Shown: positions 1-11,763, counted from the first letter of the stretch. The stretch: 64,000 bases of DNA from Acephala macrosclerotiorum (GCA_014904845.1 MU119378.1:52248-116247), one strand, 5' to 3'. Made by a program: numbers and translations. Notes: generated by a model not told the origin, from the letters alone.

Positions 1-929
1 CTAATTCCATTGTACATATATTCTAAAACATCGGTCAGTGTGCTGAAACAATACGTTCCGTGCTTCGTAATTGACTCGAGTCATCGGAGGAAGGACATCA
101 CAGAGGGCTATTCAATAGCAGGGTGGCGCTGTCCACGCATTCTTGCCAGTTGCCTAGCATCTGTCCATTGCAGATATTATTCGAGGAATAGCTAGTGCAT
201 AGAACCTTGTTTGACAAAAGCTCTGAATTAGTTTATTTCATAGTTTATTTCGTAATGTATTTCTTTGCATATTTCGAGAGGGCATAAGTGTCTTGGGGTG
301 GTATACGCTCTGGAGCAAGGACTCCAAAGACGGTACGAACAAGCATATAAGTCTGTGGAAGACTGTCACTCGCATATTATGTGATGGCGAATTTCGGAAG
401 GGAGCTTGTTGAAAAAGGCGAAACCACGTGATTTTGGTCGCCGTTCCACGGCCAAGTTGGTCGTTCAAAAGGCGGTATGGAGCGCTAATACTTATACTTG
501 AGAAGCATGTGGGATTTAAGCTCGTCGTCTGGGGGGTTCAAGAAACGGTCTGCTATTTCGGAGTGGTGAGAAAAAGTTAGTTTTGAAAAGACGCGGATCT
601 GGCGCGTCGAGGTTATGATATCCAGTCTAACTTTATGCGGACTAGTATTCCTTCTTTCTCTCACCCCGCATTTTAAGTGAAGCTTGATTCTTCCACTTTC
701 TCAATCTCAATCTTCCTCTCAAGCAGAGTATTCAGGTGATTTCTGCTTTTGAATCTCGATGTTCAAGTTTGTATCTTCAAGAATCGGACGCCGAACTCCA
801 ACACTATTGACTGCTATATCGTGATGCTCTAATTACTCCTATTTTCACAAAGCTGCGGCACGAGCACTCAATTGCAAAATCTTGTCAACTACGACGGTAT
901 TAAATTAAAGACGAGGATTCACCTCCAGC
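1..929. other. Intergenic, no gene seen
   Basis: I see no supported gene here. Open frames are short and without recognisable composition. The pyrimidine-rich stretch from about 650 to 730 is probably promoter or 5' UTR of the gene starting at 930. Confidence 0.5.
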
Positions 930-1815
930 ATGACAACCAATAATGGCGACAAGACACTCAAGGTATCGTGGTACATTCGCGGCCACCAGAACAATTGGAA
1001 TTGGAAGCTGGCAGATATAGAGGATGGGGAGTGGAAGTACTCAGAAAGTGCTGACGATATCGTGTATCAGACACGCTTTCCAAAAAAGCACCTCGCTTTG
1101 ATGTGAGTCCGTCATTTTGCTGATTTCATTTTCTTTGCTGTCTCGGAGTCTCGAGACATGAAGTGGGACATGTTTCTCTCGCTCCTCCAGTACTGCAACT
1201 CTTCGCTCCTAACCTGCGAGTATCGGAAACAAATTCTGATCATCTTACAACAGGTATAAAGGAGCTGGCCCCTCAGCCTCACTGCTAGCCACTATTGAAA
1301 CCAGTCTACATAGCTGGGCGGCCAAGATCACATTTGCCGAACCCGCAAGCGGCAATGGGGCAACTGCCCAGGAGGCCATAGTGATGGATAACATCTCTGA
1401 CATGGGAATGTCCAATCGCTGGCCTGTAAATGACAAGACTCTCAACGGACGAGAGCTTCATTGGGAGTATGAGCATCCCGTTCAAGGGTATAGGGATATG
1501 AATCTGGAGGATCCAATTACGAAAGAAATCCTTGGTGACGCCAATGATAACTACCTTTCTTTGAGGGTACCCCAGGAAGCGATAGAAGAGCTTGTTATCA
1601 CAGGCACTGCGGCTCAGATCATGCTAGCAGGCCTCATGCACAACGATATGACAATCGCAACAGAAGGGCCAGAAGGTAGTGCTCAATGGAGGTATGAGAG
1701 GCCTAATTGGTGGGATTACGAGAGTGATGAGGACAGAAAGGAACGTCATGAAAATGGGGAGAAAGAGAGTGCAAAACGAGGCGCAGCCGGTTTTGAGCTC
1801 CCGCATCTCCCATGA
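930..1815 (+). CDS. Hypothetical protein, 244 aa, two exons
   Basis: I do not recognise this protein. Exon 1 is 930-1102 and exon 2 is 1254-1815. The intron (1103-1253) begins GTGAGT and ends AACAG, and splicing keeps the frame across a split Met codon. The start follows CTCCAGC and opens with MTTNNGDKTLKVSWYIRG, which looks like a beta-rich domain with several Trp. The middle (TLNGRELHWEYEHPVQGY) is hydrophilic, and the C-terminus is highly charged (ESDEDRKERHENGEKESAKR). There is no signal peptide or membrane segment, so a cytosolic protein is likely. It converges on the GH31 gene, with 157 bp between the stop codons. Without splicing the second exon could be read only from an internal start, so the two-exon model is preferred. 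Confidence 0.6.
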
Positions 1816-1972
1816 TAGCTAGGAGAGTCGATGAGATCCGTATACATTGCGAAATTGAAGTGAAGGGAATGGAAGACACGAGAAAGCGGGAGGAATGTGT
1901 TGCCAAGCGCCAAAAACATGCCTTCACTCATAGGTCTATTCGAACTGCTGGTCGAAAAGCCCGTAAAGTTTC

Positions 1973-4005
1973 CTATTGCTTGATGAATACGGGCATCGAA
2001 TTCAGAGGGCAGTCAACCTCGATTGTCCTTCCGCCCTCCTGAACTTCGCTGCCATCGAACTGCTTCCACTTTGCCCCCTTTGGTAAGTATACCACCCTCT
2101 TCTTGAGACCAGCTTCCAATACTGGACAGCAGAGATACTTGTCACCATACATATACTGGTCCTCGATTTGCCAACATGTCTCGTCCTCCGGAAACGAATA
2201 GAACAGAGTTCTCATGACCGGCGTTCCTTTCTCATGAGCAGCTTTCATCAGCCCCCTCGTATAATCTCTCATGTCCTCACGAATCGTCATATACTTCTTG
2301 CAAATCTCATACACCTCCTCACCGTATGACCACACCTCATTCGGCGCGCCCGAAAGACATGTTGCTCCACCAGTCGTGCCAACCTGTGGCTGCTTCGGCT
2401 CTCTGTCTCCATGCAGTCTCATCACTGGACAGAAAGCACCCCATTGGAACCACCTCACGAACAGTTCTCTGAAAGCTGGATCCTTTGGATCACCTCCATG
2501 AAATCCTCCAATGTCAGTTGTCCACCACGGGATGCCAGCAATACCCATGTTCAAGCCAGCAGCAAGTTGATTCCGAAGGCTCGACCACGAGGAGGCAATA
2601 TCACCGCTCCAGACCAAAGCTCCATATTTCTGGCTACCTGCCCACGCACAACGCAGAAGATTGACAATGTTCTTCTGCCCCGCTGCTTCCATTCCCTCAT
2701 AGAAAGTCCTTGCGTACTCCCGCGGATAGAGATTCCCAATTGCTAGGTTCGAGCCAAGATGGTATCGGTAATTGTCAAAATCGTACGCAGTGTATTCAGG
2801 CTCCGCTTCATCAAGCCAAAATACCTTGATTCCTTTTGCGTAGTAGTTAGCTTTTGCTTTCCCCCAGAGATACTTGCGGGCTTCGGGATTCGTAGAATCG
2901 TAGTGGATGGTGTTGCCCTCAAAGTCCATGCCGATTCGAATTCCTCGGTCGGTGCGGATGAGGTAGCCGTTCTCCAACATTTCGGAAAAGTTCTCGGATC
3001 GGTTGTCGACAGTGGGCCAGATGGAGACCATGAGTTCGATTTTCATCTCTTGGAGCTCTTTGATCATAGCGTCTACCAAAACGTCAGCTTGCTGCTTTGC
3101 ATCCTGTAATAAGACTTACCTGGATCTGGCCAATACGTAGCGTCGAACCTCCAATCTCCCTGTTTCGGCCAGTGGAAGAAATCAATGACGATGAGATCAA
3201 TAGGCAACTTCCTGGCTTTGTACTCTCTCGCAACACCCAACAGCTCCTCCTGAGTCTGGTATCGAAGTTTGCATTGCCAAAACCCAAGACCATACTCCGG
3301 CATCATAGGGACAGTTCCGGTCGCTCTCGCATACGCCTCCTCAATCTCAGCAGGACTATCACCAGCTACGACCCAATAATCCAATACTTTTGTCGAATAC
3401 GCCTCGAAGCTCATGATATTCTTCCCTAACACCGCTCTCCCAATGCCAGGATTGTTCCAAAGAAATCCATATCCCAAGGAAGAGAGAGCGAATGGCACGC
3501 TGGCTTGAGAGTTCCGATGAGCCAACTCGAGGTCGTGTCCTTTGAGATCAAGACTATCTTGCTGATATTGTCCCATACCATAAATCTTCTCCTTTGAACT
3601 GACGGATTCGAACCTCATTGTCAAATGATAGTCTCCACCCGGAATGGGCTTAAATTCTCGAGCTTCAACTTCGATGGCGCTGCATTTCGGATCTGTGACA
3701 TCTCGTCGATTTCGGGAGTATTCCTCCAGTAGCAATTCGCCCTTAGAGTTGTGGATCATGATCTTTCCACGCTTCGAGATGGTGCCCTTGATCCTGCCGT
3801 TCCCAATTGAGCCGCCATTTTCGGTGATGGTGATGAATGGTTGGGAGGCGATGGCAGGGTTCAATGCCCAGTCTTCCGTGGGCATGGAGCCCGTTTTCGT
3901 GGCTCGTACCCGGAATGCGTTTGCTCCCCATGGTTCGATCCAGACTTGTTCCGCATCATAACGATATACGAGACGGCTATCCTGTTGAGAAAGCATATTC
4001 GGCAC
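1973..4005 (-). CDS. Glycoside hydrolase family 31, alpha-xylosidase/alpha-glucosidase-like
   Basis: Exons are 4005-3120 and 3072-1973. The 47-nt intron begins GTAAGT and ends GGTAG and joins WPDP to DAMIKEL, giving 661 residues. The N-terminal beta-sandwich (about 1-230) leads into a TIM barrel. The family nucleophile motif WLDEAEPE puts the catalytic Asp near residue 383, and the acid/base Asp lies in WSGDIASSW near residue 453. WWTTDIGGF and a C-terminal beta domain follow. GH31 enzymes of this type release alpha-linked xylose or glucose from the non-reducing end. EAEP-type nucleophile motifs are common in the alpha-xylosidase branch, so xyloglucan side-chain removal is my inference. No signal peptide is visible, which suggests an intracellular enzyme acting on imported oligosaccharides. 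A TATATATA box lies 60 nt upstream of the start. Confidence 0.92.
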
Positions 4006-4064
4006 TTCTTCGTCAATACCTCACTCCTTTCTCGACTCCATAAGGTCTGGCATCTGATATCTGA

Positions 4065-4072
4065 TATATATA
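4065..4072 (-). promoter_or_regulatory. TATA box of the GH31 gene
   Basis: TATATATA lies about 60 nt upstream of the GH31 start codon on the same strand. Position and sequence fit a core promoter. No transcript data are available. Confidence 0.45.
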
Positions 4073-4079
4073 CCCCTCA

Positions 4080-5520
4080 TCTCGAGACACTCCGGTGGGG
4101 GAGCTTGTGAAACATGTCCAACCCTTCCACGCATGCTTCGTCGACACGTAGGACGACGGAGCCTCGATGGTGAGATGTCGTTCTCATAAGCTGGCGAGCC
4201 CCCACTCTTGCTGCAGGTGGTGCAGATCTCGGAGTAGCTGGGTCCGAGAAGGGTGGGCGTGAGGTTGGGAGCTAAAAGTGCGGGGTAGTTGAGGCGGGGG
4301 CAGGCTCGATATCCTCGACGACATCAATTCTCCCAGAACTCAAGCGCCAGATCCATTTGCTGTTCTTGTTATTCTTGTTATATACCTGTCCGCTTCTGGT
4401 CCCGAGTCGAACTATGTCTAGGAAAAGCGTGTTCGAGAAAAGGGAGGGCAATGGAGCATCAGCCACACAAGGATGATGCTCACACAACGATGACATCCCC
4501 TGACTACAGGCGCGCTGTTCGTCATACTCTGACCCGGAGACACTCCCAGAAGAGTATCTCATTGCTTTTGTGCCAAAATTCTGGTCCCTTCATCTAGAAG
4601 TCTACGGAGGTGTTTCTCAGTCGGAAAATAGAAAACAAAGGCTCGTGAAATCTTGGTTTGCGTCTAGAAGATACTCATGAACTCTATTAGGATTGATTGG
4701 AGTCAAACCTCTCTGTGTAGATCTTACCGAGTCCTCCGGGAGAGAAAGCGGTGCTATTGATTTATATAGATGGATAAGATACCGCACGCAGTTGTCAGGA
4801 TCGAATGGTTAGGACTTGAATAAATTTCTTGTGGCGCGCAGGGAGTGAGGTATGCTCGAAGGTGTTTTCATATGAAGTAGACAGTTGTCATGAGAAGCTT
4901 CGGTGTGTTCGCAATGATTTGAGCCTACCAATCTCGACCGCAGATTGAAGTCCAAGCACAAGATGCAGTGGATGAGACTGGGCATGGACTAGACACTGAG
5001 TTGACATTTTTCTCTGCTTCTTTCTAGGAAAATCTGGGCCTTTACAAGCTCTCGACGTCGCTTGGGAATCTGTAACTGTGCCTAAGAGAGATGACTCCCC
5101 TCATTTACACGGTTGTCGTCGAAAGTAGATCACTGCGCTCTAGCAACTTCCACTCTTTCTAATAGCTCCAGGTGCTGCGAACTTGGTGGAACGTGGAACA
5201 TTCTCCCTTGAGCTCTGGATGCCTGAGTATACTAGAGACATATTTGAAAGTGAATAGGTACTTTGGAGCAAGCAAACATGTCAAGCGACCTCGAAGCTGG
5301 CGTCCTCGCTTAATTTTCTGATATGGCTCTAGCGTTTTCAAAAACTCCCAACTTCAACTCTCCTTCGTCTTCCAACTTCATTCCTCAATAATTTTCTGCG
5401 CAACCTACCATCTCTGCCCAGAGCTCTCCGAAATCTCGTTACATCATCCGCTGTCGTGGAGCCTCTGGCGCGCAATACATTTCTTCCTCAAACGCCATCA
5501 ATACCAGCACCAAATCCTCA
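4080..5520. other. Intergenic, no gene seen
   Basis: Nothing supported here. Open frames on both strands are under 105 codons and overlap one another without a coding-like pattern. This stretch starts the gene-poor region that extends to about 21 kb. Confidence 0.45.
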
Positions 5521-5867
5521 GCAACCCGGATGATGCGCCGCGCAGGCTACCGGTCAGTTTTGCTATCATTCCCGTTCCCCTCTTTGACCGATTTGCTCAC
5601 ACGCGTCGATAGCTTCCTCTCCCAGACTTGTTCTTCCTTCTACTTCCCGATCAATATCGCCACCCTACCTACACCATCGACTTGTCTCCTCGCGCTTCCC
5701 GGTTACTGTCGTTACCGAACCTACAACCTCGACTACTCCTCTCGGCCCCCCGGATCAACATCTCCACCGATGTGTTTCTCGAGCTGAACTCTCTTGCCGT
5801 CCTTTCCGATCAAAACGCATACCGCCTCCTTCTCATTTTCGAACCCCTTATCTCAGGTCACACCTAG
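5323..5867 (+). pseudogene. Possible degraded coding relic
   Basis: Several overlapping frames in this CT-rich stretch look protein-like in turn. Around 5350-5520 one reads FLNNFLRNLPSLPRALRNLV. A second runs through about 5510-5867 and ends with RINISTDVFLELNSLAVL, interrupted by one stop near 5610. No single intact gene can be built and I do not recognise the family. It abuts the first copy of the dispersed repeat described below, so it may be part of a decayed mobile element. It could also be a chance pattern from C+T bias on one strand. Confidence 0.2.
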
Positions 5868-5923
5868 GTACTTGTCAAGTACTTTAATACCTTTTCGGGC
5901 AACCGGATTGAGATCTTCTCATT
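5852..5923 (+). repeat. Dispersed repeat family, copy 1
   Basis: Contains CTCAGGTCACACCTAGG followed about 40 nt later by the near-palindrome TTGAGATCTTCTCATT. The same two blocks, in the same order and spacing, recur in other copies listed below. Confidence 0.6.
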
Positions 5924-6366
5924 CGTTTTAGTTCTTTCTATTTTCTCCGTGCAGCTTCCGAGAAATCGCCATCATCGTTCCTCATTTGGGTAGGTTGCAG
6001 CCATCCGATGTTTGTTGCTGTCTAACTTTGCAACACAGTGCAGCAATACACTTCAACACACTATCCGCGCCTATACTAAATCCGAGGTAGCTACAAATTT
6101 TCCCAGTCGAGAAACTCTGGTTCTCTCGATACTCAGCTGCTGTTCCTGGAGGGCTTCAGTTACGTGACATGCAGACCATAGCGGACCATTAAGACCGTGA
6201 TCAATGATCTCTGATCTTCTTCTATACTTGGCCCAATGCCTGTTAGGTCGCCGTCTATTGATCGCTTGTTCCTTGGGGAGTTGAAGCTGGATCTAGATCA
6301 TAAAGTCTGTTCTTGCAGATTATATGCATCACGAGGCTCCAGCAAACTCCAGCAGCCCGCAGCCAT

Positions 6367-6382
6367 CTCAGGTCATGCCTAG
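6367..6382 (+). repeat. Dispersed repeat family, copy 2 (first block)
   Basis: CTCAGGTCATGCCTAG is the exact reverse complement of 20346-20361. The second block of the family is not adjacent here. It appears 470 bp downstream at 6848, so this copy is either interrupted or two fragments. Confidence 0.55.
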
Positions 6383-6579
6383 ATGATGTGCAGGAACCTA
6401 CCAAAAGCCTCTTCAATGAAAGGACAGTCCCCCATCCCTCTTCTTGCAAAAATACGCTAATTTCTTCAAATTCCTTATCCCCTCCTCGTTGAACATGCGC
6501 TAATGTCTCTGGCCTAGAAGCTGCGGTGATACATTGATCACGCAGTTCGATCCCTGCTACCATTCGACAGTGGATGCAT

Positions 6580-6599
6580 ATTGCCACGTTAGCAGTTGT
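6580..6599 (+). repeat. 20-bp repeat shared with 8936-8955
   Basis: ATTGCCACGTTAGCAGTTGT differs by one base from 8936-8955. A 12-bp core is present inverted at 19904-19915. It probably belongs to a second decayed repeat or to another part of the main dispersed family. Confidence 0.45.
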
Positions 6600-6847
6600 G
6601 CCCCCCGGTCGGCGAAGCCTATTCAGATAACTGTAGGCGGTCGTGGGTAGATCGAGCTTTGTCGAGATTAGAAAATTCGCAAGAATTTTCAGATTTCCAT
6701 TGCAGCAAATTTAACGTCTACTGTTGCTTGCAACAGGTCTCTCGTCAAGATGTGGGGTTAGCAGGAATGCACGAAAGTCTGGGGAATACAGTCAAAGGAC
6801 TCGATATCAACACAAAGTCTATCTTGATCAGCAACCTGTGATCTGAA

Positions 6848-6890
6848 GCTCTAGCACAATTTTTGGAACCCAAATTGAGATCATCTCATC
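6848..6890 (+). repeat. Dispersed repeat family, copy 2 (second block)
   Basis: Reads GCTCTAGCACAATTTTTGG, then AACCCAAATTGAGATCATCT and CATC. It matches the inverted copy at 19630-19653 and the second block of the copies near 13.4 and 13.8 kb. Confidence 0.6.
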
Positions 6891-7846
6891 ACTTTTTTGC
6901 ATCGTTTTCAAGCCCAACCCATCGGCTACTTGAGCATTTCAGATTTAGGGTAGTCTGTGCCGCAGAGGTAAGCTTTAGTACTACTCCACGATCCATATCT
7001 CAAATCACTTTGCTAACTCATGAAATACGATCAAGCTCCACGTCTACTTTGCAAACCTACCGGTAGGCTAGACCGCCATCCCAGGACCAAACGTACATAT
7101 TCTACGGCAAGCATCCGTGCTCGAGTTGGGCATTTAAATGAGTTGAGTTTGGGATGCGCGGCGTTGAGAATGGAAGTAGATAACACTGAATGTCGCTTGG
7201 TGAGCCTGCCCACAAAGAGGGAAATAGTGGAGGTTGTAGTGGTCTTGGTAACGAACTTATCGCAATGTACGCTCCTCACATCATCGAGGACGAAGTTGAT
7301 TACGCCCTGGATTTATATTTGAGTGGATACTTGCTGCCGCAAATAATAGCCTGAGGGAACTGCGGAAAGTTCTATCACAATCTCAAGCAATGGGATTTGA
7401 TTCATCAACAATTTTGACCTGATCCATAGAACTAAACCGTATTATGTCGATAAAATTTTCATCTGGGGCGGCAGGCGAAGGATTAAAAATGTTCCGCCTT
7501 ACTCATATCAAGATTCAAACTCAAGACGGATCCTACGGGCCCTCGACTGTGTCAATGTTGTTGCCTTCAATTATCATAGCTACAGCATGCACCAGAAGCC
7601 CTTTCCATCATGAAGAATTAAGACTGTGCAGTCTCCAGCAACCCTCATTTTCGAAGTTATTCAAGCCCACACGATGTATAACTCATGAATAAATTCGCTC
7701 AACACAAACCCGATGCCATAGACAACCAACCTCACCGACGAATTGTTGCAGGCTAGGCCTTAGCCATAGCCGGCGATAACATTGCTGAAACGCTATAAGG
7801 AAATCCAAATAAGACCAAACGAGACTGACACGACAGCTCTGGAGAG

Positions 7847-8558
7847 CTAATGGCGATGGCAGACTCTCCTCGCACGCTTGTTGGCACTGCTTGACTTGGG
7901 CTGGTCTTTGGCGACAGTATTCTACAGACACATTAGAACATCGAAAGGAGAAATTGAGGCTGAGGTCTAGGATGTTGGACTTACGTGGTCACTACCATAA
8001 GAATCCTCACGAGATTCGTCTGGACGCTAATCAGGATCGTGGGAACCCTTGTTGGACTCAGATTCGTCTCCGTCCTCATCCTTGGATGCCTTAATCTCTT
8101 CAGCAGGCTCTGTCCCATGCTTCTCGGTGCTGTTCTCTCTGTTGCTGGCTTGAAGGTGAACACCATCGCGATAACCATTGACCTTTTTCATATTCCACTT
8201 GGTCTCTTCCTTGGAGATCTCCTTGGTTTTCTCCATTAAGTCGCAGACTGCTTCCTCACGGTCCTGGATGGCTCTTCTAACTCTTCTCTCTGCTTCAGTG
8301 AACCATTGCTTGCGCTCACCAAAAGTCAACCCATCGAAATCTCCGGAAGACTTCTTGGCATTGACGGCTGCGTGTGCCTTTCTTGATATCATGGTCGTAG
8401 AGGTTTTTGCGCATGAGGAAGGGCCCGAGACGGGAATTCTTGACCGCAAGCGCGCACTGGCTACAAGCTTCCTTGAGGTATCCCTCGCTCTTATTGTTGA
8501 AGTTCTTGATGTGCGGCAGACCGGCGAGAAACGATTTGGGCGACATACTAATGAACAA
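7847..8558 (-). pseudogene. Broken paralogue of the 10314-11763 gene
   Basis: Read on the minus strand, this copy starts MFISMSPKSFLAGLPHIKNF, which aligns with MPSIPRFN of the intact gene. The frame is broken at an AAA triplet (plus 8379-8381), where one extra A shifts the frame. After the shift, SSGDFDGLTFGERKQWFTEA aligns with ISGDLERMGVKERKFWIAET, and VNGYRDGV aligns with VKNYRAGV. An in-frame TAG follows at 8027-8029. Beyond it the frame stays open to a GTAAGT donor after 7985. A phase-0 intron (7984-7922) leads to a last exon (7921-7847, opening NTVAKDQPKSSSANKRARR) resembling the basic exons of the intact copy. Two independent breaks argue for a pseudogene. A C-to-T change on CAG, as RIP would cause, could explain the TAG. 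Confidence 0.7.
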
Positions 8559-8935
8559 AGACGACTAGCTCAGTTTCATCTCATCACAGAAAGAGTAGAG
8601 TCCAATTACCTTGCGAAGCAACAAGCAGCTAAAGTAAGCTATCTCTAGGTGGATGTCGCGGTGAAGTTCCAGGATGGATGTCGTTGAAGTGTTGATTGTT
8701 CTTCCATGTCGAATAGCGCGTATCATATGAAGCTATGAGGGAGACGTTAGCGTGAAAGGAAAACTTTCGGTGAATCGAAGTTAGAGCGCGATGTAGTTGA
8801 GGGCCGCCTCTCCTAGCATTCATCCGGTATTGAAATCGAAGTAGCCATCACGAGTGTAAATTTTCTCCATCCTGTGACCGGTATCACTACACTTCTGACC
8901 CCTTTCGCAGTCTGTAGCTTCGGGACGAGCCGCAG

Positions 8936-8955
8936 ATTGCCACGTTAGCAATTGT
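8936..8955 (+). repeat. 20-bp repeat shared with 6580-6599
   Basis: ATTGCCACGTTAGCAATTGT matches 19 of 20 bases of 6580-6599. An inverted core (CTGCTAACGTGG) lies at 19904-19915. Confidence 0.45.
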
Positions 8956-9251
8956 AGACCTCGGGTCAGTGAGGTCTACCTTGATCACCGATCAAAATGC
9001 AGCGGAGCATTCTCTCCACGACTCCGCATAGCCTTGCTGAAGGATGGACTGTGCGTGCCTCCGAGGCCGGGATGGATGCCATCGAGGCAATGAGGAAATT
9101 TCTCACTTTAGGCCACCGCCTAGGCACATTGTTATCTATTAAACCGTCCGATCTTTACAAGGTGGGATTTGAGTCCATTTGAGAATGTCTGACTTTATGA
9201 TGCTGCTTCATTTAAGGCTCCGGCAAGCCTTCTGCAATCTTCCCTACGCTT

Positions 9252-9300
9252 CTCGAGTCATGCCTAGAAGTTCATAGAGAATACTTGATTCCCAAATTGA
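9252..9300 (+). repeat. Dispersed repeat family, copy 3 (decayed)
   Basis: CTCGAGTCATGCCTAG is followed by TTGATTCCCAAATTGATACT, a weakened form of the second block. Upstream, GGCTCCGGCAAGCCTTC resembles the GGCTCTGGCAAAA segment that precedes the copies near 13.4 and 13.8 kb. Confidence 0.45.
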
Positions 9301-9813
9301 TACTTTTCTCTCTTTCTTTGTTATTTTGTTTTATGGCCGGCAGTGGATGGACCTGCGTTGTAGAAATACGCTGGTATATTGGCCCTCTGAGAAGTAAGTA
9401 GTCTCCCGAGCCTGTATATTTCTGGAAGTACTGACGGGTGTTCATTACAACACCGATAGGAATACTTGCCTCAAACCCATGCCAAATTCTTCATCAACTA
9501 TCACAACAAGCTTCCCGAGTCACACTGTTACAGTTATGACGCAGTGAGATATCACTATCCCACAAGCCACCCGAAAGCTCTCGAGTATACACAGCACGAG
9601 CGATGATGCTTAGCTCCGATGAATACAAGAAATGGCCTGCAGGTCCGGGACGGGCGGATTTTGCTTAGATACGGTGGCGCGAAAGGTCAAAACGGAACAG
9701 CGTCCTAAATAGTAGATCTAGCAGCATTCAATTTAATTGCTCCTTTTTGAAGCGTATTTGGGAACTTACTTTCAATGTTGAATGTCATCATGAGCACGTG
9801 TCGGTAATAAGCG

Positions 9814-9857
9814 AGAAGGAAAGGGGAGAAGGAAAGGGGAGAAGGAAAGGGGAGAAG
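9814..9857 (+). repeat. Tandem 13-bp purine repeat, about 3.4 copies
   Basis: The unit GAGAAGGAAAGGG is repeated three times in direct succession and followed by a partial fourth. It is a pure purine tract on this strand and lies about 460 bp upstream of the intact paralogue. Confidence 0.8.
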
Positions 9858-10313
9858 CTTTCTGGCGAAGTGATGCAAGACTTTAATCGCACAACCAGGT
9901 AAGCACGAATAAAATGAAATTGAAGTATTTTTTTGGTTGACGTATCGTTGTGAAAATACAGACAATATCCGTCCTGAAAGTCCTGAAATCCATTGGGACG
10001 ATTACGTTGGGTAGCACTTTGTCTTATTTCGAAAAGGCTCTTACGCCGCCTCACCTGTATATCAAGAACAAATGCGCTCACACCTAAATTCAACATTAAC
10101 TTTGCGCATCCGTATTTAATGGACCATTTTGGAGCTTACCTTCAATTCTGGCGACTTGAAGCTGGCATACTTCCGCAACCTTCTACGCAAAGTTCTTCCG
10201 ATCCACCCGACAGACCTGCAACCCACCGCAAAACAAAGTCTTTTGTACTTTCTTGCACTACGACTCCACAATTTTCGATACATGCGCAGGATCAGCACTT
10301 CTTGCATTGCACA

Positions 10314-11763
10314 ATGACAGATACATCTTCCGACGCGCTTGCTACCCCCGTTGCATCACCAGTCATGGCTCCATTTCCGCATCCAAAGAAGTTCCTCATC
10401 GCGCCACCAAATTCATCCTCCTCACCGGTATTCGCGACAACTCCTGCCTTCCTCATCCGTATGCCGTCCATACCACGCTTCAATCTTCGTGAGTCCTCGG
10501 AATCTCTTTGGCAAGACTGCAAGAAGCGCAAGTTGCCAGCCCGCACCGGTCGATCCAATGACATCCAGACCATATTGATCGCTCTCTATGTTTATGAGAT
10601 TTGGGATGCTCATGCAGTTGTCGATGGTATGAAGATCTCTGGTGATCTGGAGAGAATGGGGGTGAAGGAGAGAAAGTTCTGGATTGCTGAGACAACGAGA
10701 AGAGTTGCTGTAGCTGTCGAGGCCTGTGAAAGGGTCATGATTGCTCACCCAGAGGCCAACGAGCAGGTTGTGAAGGCATTCCGAAAGCAACACCACGCCA
10801 AAGTCAAGAATTACCGTGCAGGTGTCGATTTTGAAGCCGAGCCTTACTTTGACAATAAGTCAGGGAGTGCGGAGTCAGATGAGGACTACGAAGAGTTGAA
10901 CGTTCGGGAGTCTGCGTCAGAGGTAGAAGATTGGGTAAGTCTCCAACCATGATCTGAGCCGCTGAAATACTAACCTCCCATAAGGCCCCAGCCACCAGGA
11001 GAAACAGCACATGCAGAGATAGAGGTGGTAAGCGCGGAGATGTCCAGCCTGTCGAACCTGTCGAGCATGTCGAGTCTCATGATTCCGATTCCGATCCTCC
11101 CGTAAGTCCTCAACCTAGGCTTCGGTTTCTGCTACATACTGATAATCTTGTAGATTTCTGCGAATAGCGGCAGGGGAACACGCCGAGCCGAGGGCAAGAG
11201 CATTGTGCAGATCCTTACAGCTAAGAGCATTGTCAGCCGCAAGAGAGCTCGCGAGGTCTCCGTCGATAGGGAATACGAAACTGTAAGTCCTCATGCCGAC
11301 TCGATAATCGTTTCTTTCTTGAGATACTAACTTCCTTTCAGACTGCCATCGTCAAGAGCAATGCCAAGAAGAGTAGTAGGGGTAAGGTCGTCGATTCGAG
11401 CGATTCTGAATATGATCCGGTAAGTCATCATGTCGAAGTTCTGGCTTTACGATGTTCTAATCCTTCTACAGAGCCATAGTACCAGCATTAAAGGCAATGT
11501 CAAGGATAAGGGGATGTGTAGTGATAAGGGCAAGGGTGCGTCTGGCAACCGCAATTTAGGCAAAAAATTTGGAGAGAAAAACTTGGAAAACAGCGATCCG
11601 GTAGGTGATAAACTCAGTTATGATTCCTCATCCATCGCTTCTAACGTTTACATAGACCTATCGTCCTGTCGAGATCAAGCGCAACAAGCGCAGAGCAAAG
11701 TCCAGCAAGACTCGGAAGGCTCGCAGCAAGAAACCTTACCTCGAGTACTACTACGACTCCTAG
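10314..11763 (+). CDS. Hypothetical basic protein, 393 aa, six phase-0 exons
   Basis: I do not recognise the family. Exons are 10314-10934, 10985-11101, 11154-11282, 11342-11419, 11472-11600 and 11656-11763. Every intron is GT-AG (44-60 nt), and every exon junction falls between codons. Exon 1 encodes a globular domain (about residues 55-180) shared with the broken copy at 7847-8558, including GVKERKFWIAETTRRV and VKNYRAGVDFEAEP. Exons 2-6 encode short low-complexity units rich in Lys, Arg and Ser. Most end in an acidic DSDP-like motif (DSDSDPP, SEYDP, NSDP) just before the donor, and three of the four donors there begin GTAAGTC. The basic, Ser-rich tail suggests nucleic acid or chromatin contact, but that is a guess. 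It lies in a repeat-rich region beside its own pseudogene, which suggests a lineage-specific family. Confidence 0.7.

Larger units (their letters stand above)
5924..7846. other. Repeat-rich intergenic region without a supported gene
   Basis: Apart from the repeat blocks listed separately, I see only short open frames (110 codons or fewer) without recognisable products. The region looks like decayed interspersed repeats. Confidence 0.45.
8559..10313. other. Shared upstream region of the divergent paralogue pair
   Basis: This interval separates the head-to-head paralogues. Besides the listed repeats it holds only short open frames. The long frame upstream of 10314 is more likely 5' UTR, because the coding-like composition starts at the ATG at 10314. 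Confidence 0.45.
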
